Notes: generated by a model from the sequence alone, not told the origin. Numbered from the stretch's first letter, positions 1 through 8,277 are shown. The stretch: 64,000 nucleotides of DNA from RPQJ01 sp963823535 (GCA_963823535.1 CAWGLZ010000006.1:806001-870000); one strand, 5' to 3'. Made by a program: numbers and translations.

Positions 1-2
1 TG

Positions 3-2219
3 TTTGCCGTGCTGTCGCTCTTCATGCAGACCCTGGTGCCACAGAAAGCCTTCGGCTGGATGCTGATGCTGCTGTTCGTGGTCGGCCTGATGACGCTCGA
101 CCGCCTCGGGTTCGAGCACAACCTGTACCAGTACGCGGGCAATCCCGGCACGCCGCTCTCCGACATGAACGGCCAGGGGGACCTCGGACGATTCGCGTGG
201 TGGTTCCGCGGCTACTGGACGGCCGCCGCGCTCGTGCTCGCGGTGCTGGCCTACGCGCTCTGGCGCCGCGGCGCGGGCGCACCCCTCAGGACGCGTCTCG
301 CCCGACTGCCCGGGCGGCTGGCAGGCGCCCCCGGCGGCATCGCCGCGGTCGGGCTGCTGGTGATGCTCACCCTCGGTGGCTGGATCTTCTACAACACCAA
401 CGTGATCAACGAGTACCGGACGACGCTCGACGTCGAGCGCGAGACGGCCGAGACGGAACGGGCGCTGATCGGCTACGAGGCGGTGCCGCAACCGCGCATC
501 ACCGACGTGCAGCTCGACGTGGCGCTCTACCCCGCGGAACCGCGTGCCGTCACGCGCGGCGAGTACGTCGTCGAGAATCGCACGGGGCAGCCGCTCGACG
601 AGGTGCACGTACGCTGGCCGGACCTGCTGGAAATGACCGAGCTGGAAGTGGAAGGAGCGACCCTGAGCCAGGACCTCGGCGCACGGCACTACCGCATCTA
701 CCGCTACGACACACCGCTCGAGCCCGGCGCGCGCCACCGCATCCGCTTCGAGACGCTGCGGGGCCAGCGCGGCTTCCGTAACTCCGGCAACGAGCAACGC
801 ATCGTCGACAACGGCACGTTCCTCGACAACACGGAGATCACGCCGTCGCTGGGCATGGACCGCAACGGTCTGCTGCAGGACCGTGCGAAGCGGCGCAAGT
901 ACGACCTGCCTCCGGAGCTTCGGCCCGCGCCACTCGAGGACGACTCGGCGCGCGCCTTCAACGCGCTGCGCCGCGACAGTGACTGGGTCAACTCCGACAT
1001 CACGGTTTCGACCTCGGCGGACCAGCTCGCGATTGCCCCCGGCTACCTCGAGTCCGAGTCCGTCGCCGGCGGCCGTCGCACGGTGCGCTATCGCAGCGAC
1101 GCGCCGATCCAGAACTTCTTCTCCGTGCAGTCGGCACGCTACGCGCTCGCGAAAGACCGCTGGAAGAACGTCGAGCTGGCCGTCTATCACGATCCGTCGC
1201 ACGCCTACAACGTCGAACGGATGATGACGGCCATGAAGGCCTCGCTCGACTATTTCACGGCGAACTTCAGTCCCTTCCAGTTCCGCCAGGCGCGCATCCT
1301 CGAGTTCCCGGCCTATGCGGACTTCGCGCAGTCGTTCGCGAACACCATTCCCTACTCGGAAGGCATCGGCTTCATTGCCGACTATCGCGATCCCGAGAAG
1401 ATCGACATGGTCACCTACGTGACCGCGCACGAGATTGCGCACCAGTGGTGGGGGCACCAGGTCATCAGCGCCGACCAGCAGGGCGCGACCTTCCTGATCG
1501 AATCGCTGGCCCAGTACTCGGCGCTCATGGTCATGGAGCAGATGTACGGGCCCGAGCAGATCCGCAAGTTCCTCAAGTACGAGCTCGACCGCTACCTGCG
1601 CCGTCGCGGCGGCGAAGTGCTGGAGGAGCTGCCGCTCGTGCGCGTGGAGAACCAGCCGTACATCCACTACCAGAAAGGTGGCCTGGCGCTTTACCTGCTC
1701 AAGGACCAGATCGGCGCCGAACGGGTCAACGAGGCCCTGCGGGGCCTGCTCGCGGAGTTCGCATTCAAGCCGGCGCCCTATGCGAATCCCCGCGACCTGC
1801 TGCGGCGTTTCCGCGCGGTCGCGGGCCCGGAGCACGAGCAGCTGATCGCCGACCTGTTCGAGAAGATCACGCTGTACGACGTCAAGGTCACCGGGGCGAA
1901 ATCGAGGCGGCGCGACGACGGCCGCTGGGAGGTCGCACTCGAGGTGGAGGCCCGCAAGCTCTATGCGGACGGCAAGGGCCTGGAGACGGAGGCGCCGCTC
2001 GAGGAATCCTTCGACGTCGGCGCCTTCACGATCGAGCCGGGCCGCAAGGGCTACGACAGCCAGAGCGTGATCGTCGTCGAGCGGATGCCGGTGCGCAGCG
2101 GCAGGCAGACCCTGCGGATCGTGACCGATCGCGAGCCCTTGGTCGTCGGCGTCGACCCGTTCAACAAGCGGGTGGATCGCAACTCGGAAGACAACCTGAT
2201 GGCGGTCGACTCCGGCTGA
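3..2219 (+). CDS. Membrane-bound M1 family metallopeptidase, C-terminal part (N-terminus outside window)
   Basis: The reading frame is open at the left edge, so the true start lies upstream; a GTG at 9 is only the first possible start inside the window. Three hydrophobic segments fill the first ~140 visible residues, followed by an M1 (gluzincin) peptidase domain. The zinc site is visible as HEIAH followed by QWWGHQ, with the third ligand glutamate about 20 residues downstream in IESLAQYSALMVME. In the known family, M1 peptidase domains of this type are fused to ABC-2-type permease segments and the full protein is about 1,100-1,200 residues, which fits the missing N-terminus. It likely removes N-terminal residues from peptides at the inner membrane; the substrate is unknown. 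rsmG begins 58 bp downstream. Confidence 0.85.
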   Translation, partial: FAVLSLFMQTLVPQKAFGWMLMLLFVVGLMTLDRLGFEHNLYQYAGNPGTPLSDMNGQGDLGRFAWWFRGYWTAAALVLAVLAYALWRRGAGAPLRTRLARLPGRLAGAPGGIAAVGLLVMLTLGGWIFYNTNVINEYRTTLDVERETAETERALIGYEAVPQPRITDVQLDVALYPAEPRAVTRGEYVVENRTGQPLDEVHVRWPDLLEMTELEVEGATLSQDLGARHYRIYRYDTPLEPGARHRIRFETLRGQRGFRNSGNEQRIVDNGTFLDNTEITPSLGMDRNGLLQDRAKRRKYDLPPELRPAPLEDDSARAFNALRRDSDWVNSDITVSTSADQLAIAPGYLESESVAGGRRTVRYRSDAPIQNFFSVQSARYALAKDRWKNVELAVYHDPSHAYNVERMMTAMKASLDYFTANFSPFQFRQARILEFPAYADFAQSFANTIPYSEGIGFIADYRDPEKIDMVTYVTAHEIAHQWWGHQVISADQQGATFLIESLAQYSALMVMEQMYGPEQIRKFLKYELDRYLRRRGGEVLEELPLVRVENQPYIHYQKGGLALYLLKDQIGAERVNEALRGLLAEFAFKPAPYANPRDLLRRFRAVAGPEHEQLIADLFEKITLYDVKVTGAKSRRRDDGRWEVALEVEARKLYADGKGLETEAPLEESFDVGAFTIEPGRKGYDSQSVIVVERMPVRSGRQTLRIVTDREPLVVGVDPFNKRVDRNSEDNLMAVDSG

Positions 2220-2277
2220 TCGGGGCGTCGACGACGACCCGGGGCGAGGCAACGGCCCGGCAGGGTATCCTGCGCCG

Positions 2278-2907
2278 ATGACGACCCTGTTCGACGGTGC
2301 GCGTGGTCTCGGGCTCGAGCTCTCGGCGGAGCAGGAGGCGCGGCTGGTTGCCCACCTCGACCTGCTCGACGAGTGGAGTTCGCGGATGAACCTGACGGCC
2401 ATCCGCGACCGCCCGGCGCAGCTCACCAAGCACCTCCTCGACAGTCTCACGGTATTGCCGTTCCTGCATGGCAACCGCATCGCCGACGTGGGCAGCGGCG
2501 CCGGGTTTCCCGGTGTTCCACTCGCCATCGTCGAGCCGGGCCGGCACTTCGCGCTCATCGAGTCGACGGGCAAGAAGTGCCGCTTCCTCGAGCATGTCCG
2601 CGACACGCTCGGCCTGGCGAATGTCGAGGTCGTGCAGGCCCGCGCAGAGGCCTACCGACCCGAGATGCGTTTCGACACCGTCATCGCGCGCGCCGTCGGC
2701 CCGCTGGCCGGCCTCGTGAAGGTCGCCGGGCACCTCGTCGTCGGGGGCGGGCGGCTGCTGGCGATGAAGGGGCGCTATCCGGAGGACGAAATCGCGGCCC
2801 GGTTGACCGGCTGGAAGGTGGCCGCCGTGCACCCGCTCAGCGTGCCGGGGCTCGCGGAGGAGCGGCATCTCGTCGAGTTGTGCCGGTCGCACGAGCGGGT
2901 CGGGTAA
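2278..2907 (+). CDS. rsmG: 16S rRNA (guanine-527-N7)-methyltransferase RsmG (GidB)
   Basis: This 209-residue protein has the RsmG SAM-binding motif VGSGAGFPGVPLAI near residue 70 and the N-terminal LxLLxxWxxxxNLTAIRD signature. RsmG methylates G527 of 16S rRNA, and loss gives low-level streptomycin resistance in known species. Length matches the family (about 205-215). The ATG at 2278 has no obvious Shine-Dalgarno sequence. A TATCCT hexamer ends only 6 bp upstream, so a leaderless transcript is possible. It is followed by parA after 12 bp, the usual gammaproteobacterial order, although mnmG is not immediately upstream here. Confidence 0.95.
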   Translation: MTTLFDGARGLGLELSAEQEARLVAHLDLLDEWSSRMNLTAIRDRPAQLTKHLLDSLTVLPFLHGNRIADVGSGAGFPGVPLAIVEPGRHFALIESTGKKCRFLEHVRDTLGLANVEVVQARAEAYRPEMRFDTVIARAVGPLAGLVKVAGHLVVGGGRLLAMKGRYPEDEIAARLTGWKVAAVHPLSVPGLAEERHLVELCRSHERVG

Positions 2908-2919
2908 GCTTGCAGCGCC

Positions 2920-3753
2920 ATGAAGCGTGTCATCGCGGTCGCAAACCAGAAGGGCGGGGTCGGCAAGACGACCACGGCCGTCAACCTTGCGGCCTCCCTC
3001 GCGGCCACGCAACGCAAGGTGCTGCTCATCGACAGCGATCCCCAGGGCAATGCGACCATGGGTTGCGGCGTCGACAAGCGCAGCCTGCGCTGTTCGATGA
3101 CCGACGTGCTGCTCGGCGACTGCGAACTCGCGGCGGCGCTGGTGCCGGTCGAGGTGGGCGGGTTCACCCTGCTGCCGGGCAACCAGGACCTCGTGGCGGC
3201 CGAGGTCCAGCTGATGACCAAGATCGGTCGCGAGGTTCGCCTGCGCAACGCGCTCAAGCCCGTGCGCAACCTCTACGACGTGATCATCATCGACTGCCCG
3301 CCGGCGCTCAACCTGCTCACGCTCAATGCGCTGGTCGCCGCGGACTCGGTGCTCGTGCCGATGCAGTGCGAGTACTACGCGCTCGAGGGGCTGTCGGCGC
3401 TCATGGGTACGATCGAGCAGATCCGGGCGAGCGTGAACCCCGACCTGCAGCTCGAGGGTATCCTGCGCACGATGTTCGATCCGCGTAACAACCTCTCGAA
3501 CGAGGTGTCGGCGCAGCTCATCATGCACTTCGGCGACAAGGTGTTCCGCACCGTCATCCCGCGCAACGTGCGTCTCGCCGAGGCGCCGAGCTTCGGCAAG
3601 GCGGCGATGTACCACGACAAGGATTCCCGGGGTGCGCTCGCCTACCTCGCGCTGGCCGGCGAACTCATCCGCCGGGAGGAAGAGGAACGATTTGCTGCGG
3701 CCGGACTCGCCGACCAGGAATCGACCTCGGTCGAGGACGGGGCGGGCGACTGA
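2920..3753 (+). CDS. parA: Chromosome partitioning ATPase ParA (Soj)
   Basis: The 277-residue protein starts with the deviant Walker A motif KGGVGKTTTAVNLAASLA and contains the Walker B stretch VIIIDCPPALNLLT, both diagnostic of ParA/Soj ATPases. It works with ParB on parS sites to segregate the replication origin region. It follows rsmG by 12 bp, probably in one transcript. The usual next gene, parB, is displaced by about 620 bp because a minus-strand PagL-like gene lies between them and overlaps the last 112 bp of parA antisense. No consensus parS site was seen nearby by eye. Confidence 0.95.
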   Translation: MKRVIAVANQKGGVGKTTTAVNLAASLAATQRKVLLIDSDPQGNATMGCGVDKRSLRCSMTDVLLGDCELAAALVPVEVGGFTLLPGNQDLVAAEVQLMTKIGREVRLRNALKPVRNLYDVIIIDCPPALNLLTLNALVAADSVLVPMQCEYYALEGLSALMGTIEQIRASVNPDLQLEGILRTMFDPRNNLSNEVSAQLIMHFGDKVFRTVIPRNVRLAEAPSFGKAAMYHDKDSRGALAYLALAGELIRREEEERFAAAGLADQESTSVEDGAGD

Positions 3754-4295
3754 GCCCGGGGAACCTTCCCGCGGGACCGGCGCACGGGCAGCGTCACCGT
3801 CAAGGCGATGGCCTCCGTTCCGTTGTTCCCGTCCGTGAGGCCGGCGTTCGAGATGTGATAGCCGCCCAGCCCGAGCCGGGCACCGCCCGCGAGCCGCCGG
3901 GATATTTCGATGCCGCTCTGGAACTGTGTGTGATGGCCCGTGCCGATCTCCTCGCCCCCGACGAACCACCCGCCGGCCACGCTCAAGGTCAGGAACCACC
4001 GCCGGGGCAGGGTGAAATCACGCGCAAGGTCGACGTAAAGGAACGACATCCCGTCCGCTCCGGCCGATAGACCGATGCCCGGCTTCAACGACCATTCGGT
4101 CAACGCGCGACCGCGGTACTGCAGGCCGACCAGGTACGGATAGTCATAGGCCTCGACCAGGGCGAACACCCCGGCCGAGCCGATGATGGCCGGCCCGGCG
4201 TCGATCCCGACAGGCGCGCCGGCGGTCGCCGGCATCGCCGCGAGGGGCAGTGCACAGCCGAGCAGCCCGCCGGCCAGGGTCCTGATGAACGACAT
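3642..4295 (-). CDS. Acyloxyacyl hydrolase / lipid A 3-O-deacylase (PagL-like) outer-membrane protein
   Basis: The start is placed at the ATG at 4295 because it begins a signal peptide (MSFIRTLAGGLLG...AMPATAGA); an in-frame start at 4424 would overlap parB. The mature part is rich in alternating hydrophobic residues as in an eight-strand beta barrel. Near its end it carries the PagL active-site pattern YHISNAGLTDGNNGTEAI, which holds the His, Ser and Glu expected of the catalytic triad. PagL enzymes remove the 3-O acyl chain of lipid A in the outer membrane. After the natural last strand (TVTLPV) about 40 low-complexity, Ser/Arg-rich residues follow, encoded opposite the 3' end of parA. This suggests that the original stop codon was lost or that the tail is tolerated. 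The 217-residue length is longer than usual. Confidence 0.75.
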   Translation of the reverse strand: MSFIRTLAGGLLGCALPLAAMPATAGAPVGIDAGPAIIGSAGVFALVEAYDYPYLVGLQYRGRALTEWSLKPGIGLSAGADGMSFLYVDLARDFTLPRRWFLTLSVAGGWFVGGEEIGTGHHTQFQSGIEISRRLAGGARLGLGGYHISNAGLTDGNNGTEAIALTVTLPVRRSRGKVPRAQSPAPSSTEVDSWSASPAAANRSSSSRRMSSPASAR

Positions 4296-4359
4296 CGTGT
4301 GCTCCGGCGCCGCGTGCAGTTTCTTCACCGACGTCTGCCTCGTCGCGGCGTCGCCGGCA

Positions 4360-4365
4360 TAATAT
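4360..4365 (+). promoter_or_regulatory. Candidate -10 element for parB (TAATAT)
   Basis: A TAATAT hexamer lies in GC-rich DNA and ends 6 bp before the parB ATG at 4372. No convincing -35 is seen 17 bp upstream. If it is used, transcription would start at or very near the A of the start codon, giving a leaderless parB mRNA. Confidence 0.4.
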
Positions 4366-4371
4366 CGCGCC

Positions 4372-5277
4372 ATGGCTACCAAACGACCCAGTCTCGGCCG
4401 CGGGCTCGAAGCCCTGCTCGGCACCTCATCCCCTGCGGCCCCGGACTCGGAGCAGGCACCCCGGGCAAGGCCGGAGGAAGAACTCGCGAGGATCCCGGTG
4501 GACCTGCTGCAGCGCGGTCGCTACCAGCCACGGCTCGACATGCGGCCCGAGAGCCTGCAGGAACTCGCCGACTCGATCCGTGCGCAGGGCGTGGTCCAGC
4601 CGATCGTCGTGCGTCCGGTCGCCGCGCAGCGACCGGGTGAGCCGCGTCGCTACGAGATCATTGCCGGCGAGCGCCGCTGGCGCGCGGCGCAGATGGCAGG
4701 TCTGCACGACATTCCGGCCGTCATCCGCAACGTGCCGGACGAGGCGGCGGTGGCGATGTCGCTGATCGAGAACATTCAGCGCGAAAACCTCAATCCGCTG
4801 GAGGAAGCCCGGGCCCTCGATCGGCTGATCCGGGAATTCGACATGACGCACCAGACGGCGGCGGATGCCGTCGGCCGCTCCCGCGCGGCCGTCAGCAATC
4901 TGCTGCGTCTCCTCGAGCTGGCCGAGGAAGTGAAAGCGCTGGTCGAGCGGCGACAGCTCGAGATGGGCCACGCGCGGGCATTGCTCGGGCTCGGCACGGA
5001 GCGCCAGCAGATCGAGGTCGCGTTGCTGGTCGCGAAGAAGGGGCTCTCGGTCCGCGAGACCGAAGCGCTCGTGCGCCGGCTGTCCGAGCGCAAGGCCGAG
5101 ACGGCCGGGCGCGAGCCACCGCGGCCCGATCCAAACGTGTCCCGGCTCGAGCAGGACCTCGCCGAGAAGCTCGGTGCGAAGGTCCAGCTGCAACATACCG
5201 CCAGGGGTCGCGGCAAGCTGGTGATCGCCTACAACAGCCTCGACGAACTGGACGGGATCCTCGCCCACATCCAGTGA
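4372..5277 (+). CDS. parB: Chromosome partitioning protein ParB (Spo0J)
   Basis: The 301-residue protein begins with the family N-terminus RPSLGRGLEALLG and carries the ParB/Srx CTP-binding motifs YEIIAGERRWRAAQ and IENIQRENLNPLEEA. A helix-turn-helix (MTHQTAADAVGRSRAAVSNLLRL) binds parS, and a C-terminal dimerisation part ends in VIAYNSLDELDGILAHI. ParB loads on parS as a CTP-dependent clamp and is moved by ParA. The ATG at 4372 is directly downstream of a -10-like hexamer. The divergent PagL-like gene shares the 76-bp upstream region. Confidence 0.96.
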   Translation: MATKRPSLGRGLEALLGTSSPAAPDSEQAPRARPEEELARIPVDLLQRGRYQPRLDMRPESLQELADSIRAQGVVQPIVVRPVAAQRPGEPRRYEIIAGERRWRAAQMAGLHDIPAVIRNVPDEAAVAMSLIENIQRENLNPLEEARALDRLIREFDMTHQTAADAVGRSRAAVSNLLRLLELAEEVKALVERRQLEMGHARALLGLGTERQQIEVALLVAKKGLSVRETEALVRRLSERKAETAGREPPRPDPNVSRLEQDLAEKLGAKVQLQHTARGRGKLVIAYNSLDELDGILAHIQ

Positions 5278-5298
5278 CCGGCGAGCCCGGTCTTGATT
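5276..5298 (+). terminator. Weak hairpin at the parB stop
   Basis: GACCGG (5276-5281) and CCGGTC (5287-5292) form a perfect 6-bp stem with a 5-nt loop, followed by TTGATT. The stem begins inside the parB stop codon. The U-tract is poor, so termination would be weak. Confidence 0.35.
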
Positions 5299-5484
5299 AG
5301 TAAATATTGTCAGTCAGTAAATCTGATAAGGTTCTGGGCAAGATAATCTATTCATATTTGATAATATCGCGGCGCGTGGAACGCGCTCCGCGGCGGCAGG
5401 TCGGCGCCCCATACCGCATCGGGGGAGCCTCGCGCCATGCGTGAAGACCGCAGGTGCGGCCCTCAATTTTGATGCGCTGCCGCA

Positions 5485-5514
5485 TTGAAGCAGTGCAAAA
5501 GGAACAGATATACT
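5485..5514 (+). promoter_or_regulatory. Probable sigma-70 promoter of the atp operon
   Basis: TTGAAG (5485-5490) and TATACT (5509-5514) are separated by 18 bp, a near-consensus sigma-70 pair. Transcription would start near 5521, giving a leader of about 120 nt before atpI. Confidence 0.6.
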
Positions 5515-5573
5515 TTCGGGCCTTCCGGAGGCCGCGCGGTGCCGCGTGGCCCGCCCGGGCAACGGATCGACTC

Positions 5574-5617
5574 GCCACCCGTGGCCGGAAGCGCCCGGCA
5601 CATGACGTGGCTTTTTT
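5574..5617 (+). terminator. Hairpin plus U-run inside the atp leader (possible attenuator)
   Basis: An outer stem GCCAC (5574-5578)/GTGGC (5607-5611) encloses an inner stem: GTGGCCGG (5581-5588) pairs with 5595-5603 around the loop AAGCGC, with one bulge. The T-run CTTTTTTG follows at once. It looks like an intrinsic terminator but lies downstream of the predicted atp promoter and 27 bp before atpI. A 10-codon ORF (ATG at 5602, stop ending at 5634) overlaps its right arm. Function as an attenuator is inference only. Confidence 0.4.
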
Positions 5618-5643
5618 GTTGCCCGGACGATTGAGTTGAGGCC

Positions 5644-6057
5644 TTGAGCAGCACGGAGATCCAGAGGAGCCGACGCCAGGCATTGGTGGTCGTGCTCGGT
5701 CAAGGGTTGCTCGGGGCGATCGTTGCGATCGCCTGCCTCGCCGTGTGGGGGCCCCGCGCCGGCGTTTCCGCGCTGCTCGGGGCCGGGATCGGCATCGCCG
5801 CGACGTCGCTGATGGCGATCGCGATGCTGAGGCACGGTGACGGTGCGAACCCGCAGCGCGTGGCCTGGAGCTTCTTCTCCGGCTGGGTCGTGAAGGTCGC
5901 TTTCACGGTCGCCCTGCTGGTGGTGGCTTTCCGGTCGCGCAGGGTCGATGCGGCGCCGCTGCTCGCGGCGTACGTGGCGACCTTCTTCGGGTACTGGATT
6001 GGGGCCGCCCGGATGGCCGGGCAGAACACGAAACGAACGTTCGGAGTTGCGGACTGA
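5644..6057 (+). CDS. atpI: ATP synthase protein I (AtpI)
   Basis: A 137-residue membrane protein with four hydrophobic segments, in the position of atpI at the head of the atp operon. AtpI helps assemble the c-ring and is not part of the final enzyme. The predicted start is TTG at 5644, preceded only by a poorly spaced GAGG. A later TTG/GTG near 5683-5686, after an AGAGGAG, is an alternative, so the N-terminus is uncertain. It ends 2 bp before atpB. Confidence 0.85.
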   Translation: MSSTEIQRSRRQALVVVLGQGLLGAIVAIACLAVWGPRAGVSALLGAGIGIAATSLMAIAMLRHGDGANPQRVAWSFFSGWVVKVAFTVALLVVAFRSRRVDAAPLLAAYVATFFGYWIGAARMAGQNTKRTFGVAD

Positions 6058-6059
6058 TC

Positions 6060-6875
6060 ATGGCCGGCGAAGCACCTGCAAGCAGCACCGAATACATCAC
6101 CCACCACCTGGCGCACCTCAAGGTCGGCGAAGGTTTCTGGACCTGGCATCTCGACACGATGTTCATGTCGGTGCTGACCGGACTCCTGGCCCTGGGCCTG
6201 TTCTGGCTGGCCGCTCGCAAGGCCACCTCCGGCGTGCCCGGCAAGGGACAGGCGTTCGTCGAGATGGTGGTCGAGTTCGTCGACACCCAGGTCAAGGAGG
6301 TCTTCCACCTCGACCGCCGGTTCCTCGCGCCCCTCGCGCTCACGATCTTCCTCTGGGTGTTCTTCATGAACGCCATGGACCTGTTGCCGCTCGACGTGCC
6401 GGGCATGGTCGCCGGCTGGTTCGGGCTGCACTACTGGCGCGTGGTTCCCACCGCCGACGTCAACACGACGTTCGCCATGTCGATTTCCGTCCTGATCATC
6501 GTCATCTTCTACTCGGTCAAGGTGAAGGGCACGGGCGGCTACATTCACGAGCTCTTCACGGCACCGTTCGGCTCGAACCCGGTGCTGTGGATCCCGAATT
6601 TCCTGCTCAACATCGTCGAGATGCTGGCGAAGCCCGTCTCGCTCGCGATGCGACTCTTCGGCAACATGTACGCCGGCGAGCTGGTCTTCATGCTGATCGC
6701 GCTGCTGGGCGCGAGCTGGGCCGGCTTCACCCTCGGCAGCAGCCTCTCGATGCTGGGACAGGTCCTCGCCGGTTCGGCCTGGGCGATCTTCCACATCCTG
6801 ATCATCACGCTGCAAGCCTTCATCTTCATGGTGCTCACCATCGTCTACGTCGCGATGGGGACCGAGCACCACTGA
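6060..6875 (+). CDS. atpB: F0F1 ATP synthase subunit a
   Basis: The 271-residue integral membrane protein carries the conserved AMRLFGNMYAGE motif, whose Arg198 is the essential arginine facing the c-ring carboxylate. Subunit a forms the proton half-channels. Length matches gammaproteobacterial AtpB. It starts 2 bp after atpI with an ATG. Confidence 0.97.
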   Translation: MAGEAPASSTEYITHHLAHLKVGEGFWTWHLDTMFMSVLTGLLALGLFWLAARKATSGVPGKGQAFVEMVVEFVDTQVKEVFHLDRRFLAPLALTIFLWVFFMNAMDLLPLDVPGMVAGWFGLHYWRVVPTADVNTTFAMSISVLIIVIFYSVKVKGTGGYIHELFTAPFGSNPVLWIPNFLLNIVEMLAKPVSLAMRLFGNMYAGELVFMLIALLGASWAGFTLGSSLSMLGQVLAGSAWAIFHILIITLQAFIFMVLTIVYVAMGTEHH

Positions 6876-6918
6876 CCCGTTCACCCGTTCAAGCAACCGC
6901 ACGACCTGGAGACGACAC

Positions 6919-7191
6919 ATGGAAATGGCACAGTACATCGCCCAGATCCAGAGCTTCACCGCCCTGGGCATCGGCCTGATCATCGGCCTGGGCGCGATCG
7001 GCGCCTGCATCGGCATCGGCATCATGGGCTCGAAGTTCCTCGAGGCGGCCGCGCGCCAGCCCGAGCTCATCCCGACCCTGCAGGGCCGCATGTTCCTGCT
7101 CGCAGGCCTGATCGACGCGGCCTTCCTGATCGGCGTCGCGCTCGCGATGTTCTTCGCGGTCGCGAACCCGTTGCTCGCCCGTCTCGGTTGA
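6919..7191 (+). CDS. atpE: F0F1 ATP synthase subunit c
   Basis: A 90-residue hairpin protein with two membrane helices and a polar loop containing ARQPE. The proton-binding acid is Asp66 in GLIDAAFLIGVA. The Na+ ligand set known from sodium-coupled c subunits is not seen, so proton coupling is likely. The start is an ATG preceded by GGAGACGACAC. Confidence 0.97.
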   Translation: MEMAQYIAQIQSFTALGIGLIIGLGAIGACIGIGIMGSKFLEAAARQPELIPTLQGRMFLLAGLIDAAFLIGVALAMFFAVANPLLARLG

Positions 7192-7217
7192 CGCGCGCCT
7201 GACGCGAGGACGTCGCC

Positions 7218-7703
7218 ATGAACATCAATGCGACGCTCATCGGGCAGGCGATCGTCTTCCTGATCCTGATCTGGTTCAGCGTCAAGTTCATCTGGCCCCC
7301 CCTTCTGAAGGCGATCGAAGACCGCCAGAAGAAGATCGCCGACGGCCTCGCGGCCGCCGAGCGCGGGCAGAAGGAGCTGCACCAGGCCAGCGACGAAGCC
7401 GCCTCCATCGTGAACGAGGCGCGCGAGAAGGCCCTGAAGATCGTCGACCAGGCGAATCGCCGGTCGAGCGAGATCATCGAGGAAGCCCGTTCCACCGCCA
7501 TTTCCGAGGGCCAGCGGCTCGTCGGCGACGCGCGGCAGGAAGTGGCACTCGAGCAGGCCCGCGCGCGCGATTCGCTTCGCAAGGATGTGGCCAAGCTCGC
7601 GGTCGCCGGAGCCTCGCGGCTCCTGGAGCGCGAGATCGATCCGGCGGCCCACGCCGACCTGATCGAGAAGCTGGCCCACGAGATCGAAGGCGCCAGGGCC
7701 TGA
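7218..7703 (+). CDS. atpF: F0F1 ATP synthase subunit b
   Basis: A 161-residue protein with one N-terminal membrane helix (IGQAIVFLILIWFSVKFIWPPL) followed by a long charged coiled coil. This is the peripheral stator stalk that connects Fo to the delta subunit. The length is normal and it is the only b-type gene between atpE and atpH. Confidence 0.96.
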   Translation: MNINATLIGQAIVFLILIWFSVKFIWPPLLKAIEDRQKKIADGLAAAERGQKELHQASDEAASIVNEAREKALKIVDQANRRSSEIIEEARSTAISEGQRLVGDARQEVALEQARARDSLRKDVAKLAVAGASRLLEREIDPAAHADLIEKLAHEIEGARA

Positions 7704-7740
7704 CGGCCCGCGGCGGTTCGAGGATCCGGAGAAACGACGC

Positions 7741-8277
7741 ATGGCCGAGAGAGCCACGATCGCGAGACCCTACGCCAAGGCGGCTTTTGCCGCCGCGCGC
7801 GAGCAGGGCCGGCTGGCGGAATGGTCCCGCTGGCTCGGCAATGCCCGCGCGGTGGTGCTGAGCGAGGAGTTCCGACTGCTCGAGAGGAGCCCGGGTGTCT
7901 CCACCTCCCAGCTCGAGGAACTCATCGCAGGCATCTGCGGTGCCGATCTCGACGCTCAGGGGCGGGCCTTGCTCGGCCTGCTCACCGAGAACGGACGGCT
8001 CGATTTCCTGCCGGAGATCGCGGCCCAGTTCAAGGAGCTCGAGGCCGAGGCCCAGAACGTGGCCGACGTGGAGATCGTCTCCGCGACGACCCTCGGTGAT
8101 GAGCAGAAGGCGCGGCTCGCGGCCGCCCTGCGTACCCGGCTGCGCCGCGACGTGCGGTTGCAATGCTCGGTCGACCCGGAGTTGATCGGCGGCGCGGTGG
8201 TGCGGTCGGGCGACCTGCTGATCGACGGCTCCCTCAAGGGCAAGCTCGAGCGGCTCGAGACTGAATTGACTAGCTGA
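7741..8277 (+). CDS. atpH: F0F1 ATP synthase subunit delta
   Basis: A 178-residue soluble protein that opens with IARPYAKAAFAAAREQG, the conserved OSCP/delta start, and ends with the GGAVVRSGDLLIDGSLKGKL signature. It links the b stalk to the top of F1. It sits between atpF and atpA as usual. Confidence 0.96.
   Translation: MAERATIARPYAKAAFAAAREQGRLAEWSRWLGNARAVVLSEEFRLLERSPGVSTSQLEELIAGICGADLDAQGRALLGLLTENGRLDFLPEIAAQFKELEAEAQNVADVEIVSATTLGDEQKARLAAALRTRLRRDVRLQCSVDPELIGGAVVRSGDLLIDGSLKGKLERLETELTS

Larger units (their letters stand above)
5278..5643. other. Intergenic leader between parB and atpI; AT-rich island with spaced repeats
   Basis: No convincing gene is present. The first ~90 bp (5293-5370) are strikingly AT-rich for this genome. 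They hold AGTAAAT at 5299 and 5316, and GATAAG/GATAAT at 5325, 5342 and 5360, so similar heptamers or hexamers recur every 17-18 bp. The rest holds the probable atp promoter (5485-5514) and a hairpin with a U-run (5574-5617). I saw no good DnaA box (TTATCCACA) and no parS consensus. Confidence 0.6.

Noticed and set aside
2161..3999. 612-codon minus-strand open frame opposite rsmG and parA
   Set aside because: Both plus-strand genes are unambiguous; the antisense product has no recognisable motif and a His/Arg/Glu-rich composition typical of shadows.
5293..5370. Replication origin (oriC) in the AT-rich island
   Set aside because: No DnaA box close to TTATCCACA was found, and dnaA, dnaN and rpmH are not in the window. 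AT-richness alone is not enough.
5700..7757. 685-codon minus-strand frame opposite atpI-atpF
   Set aside because: Shadow of four conserved ATP synthase genes; no ribosome-binding site or motif.
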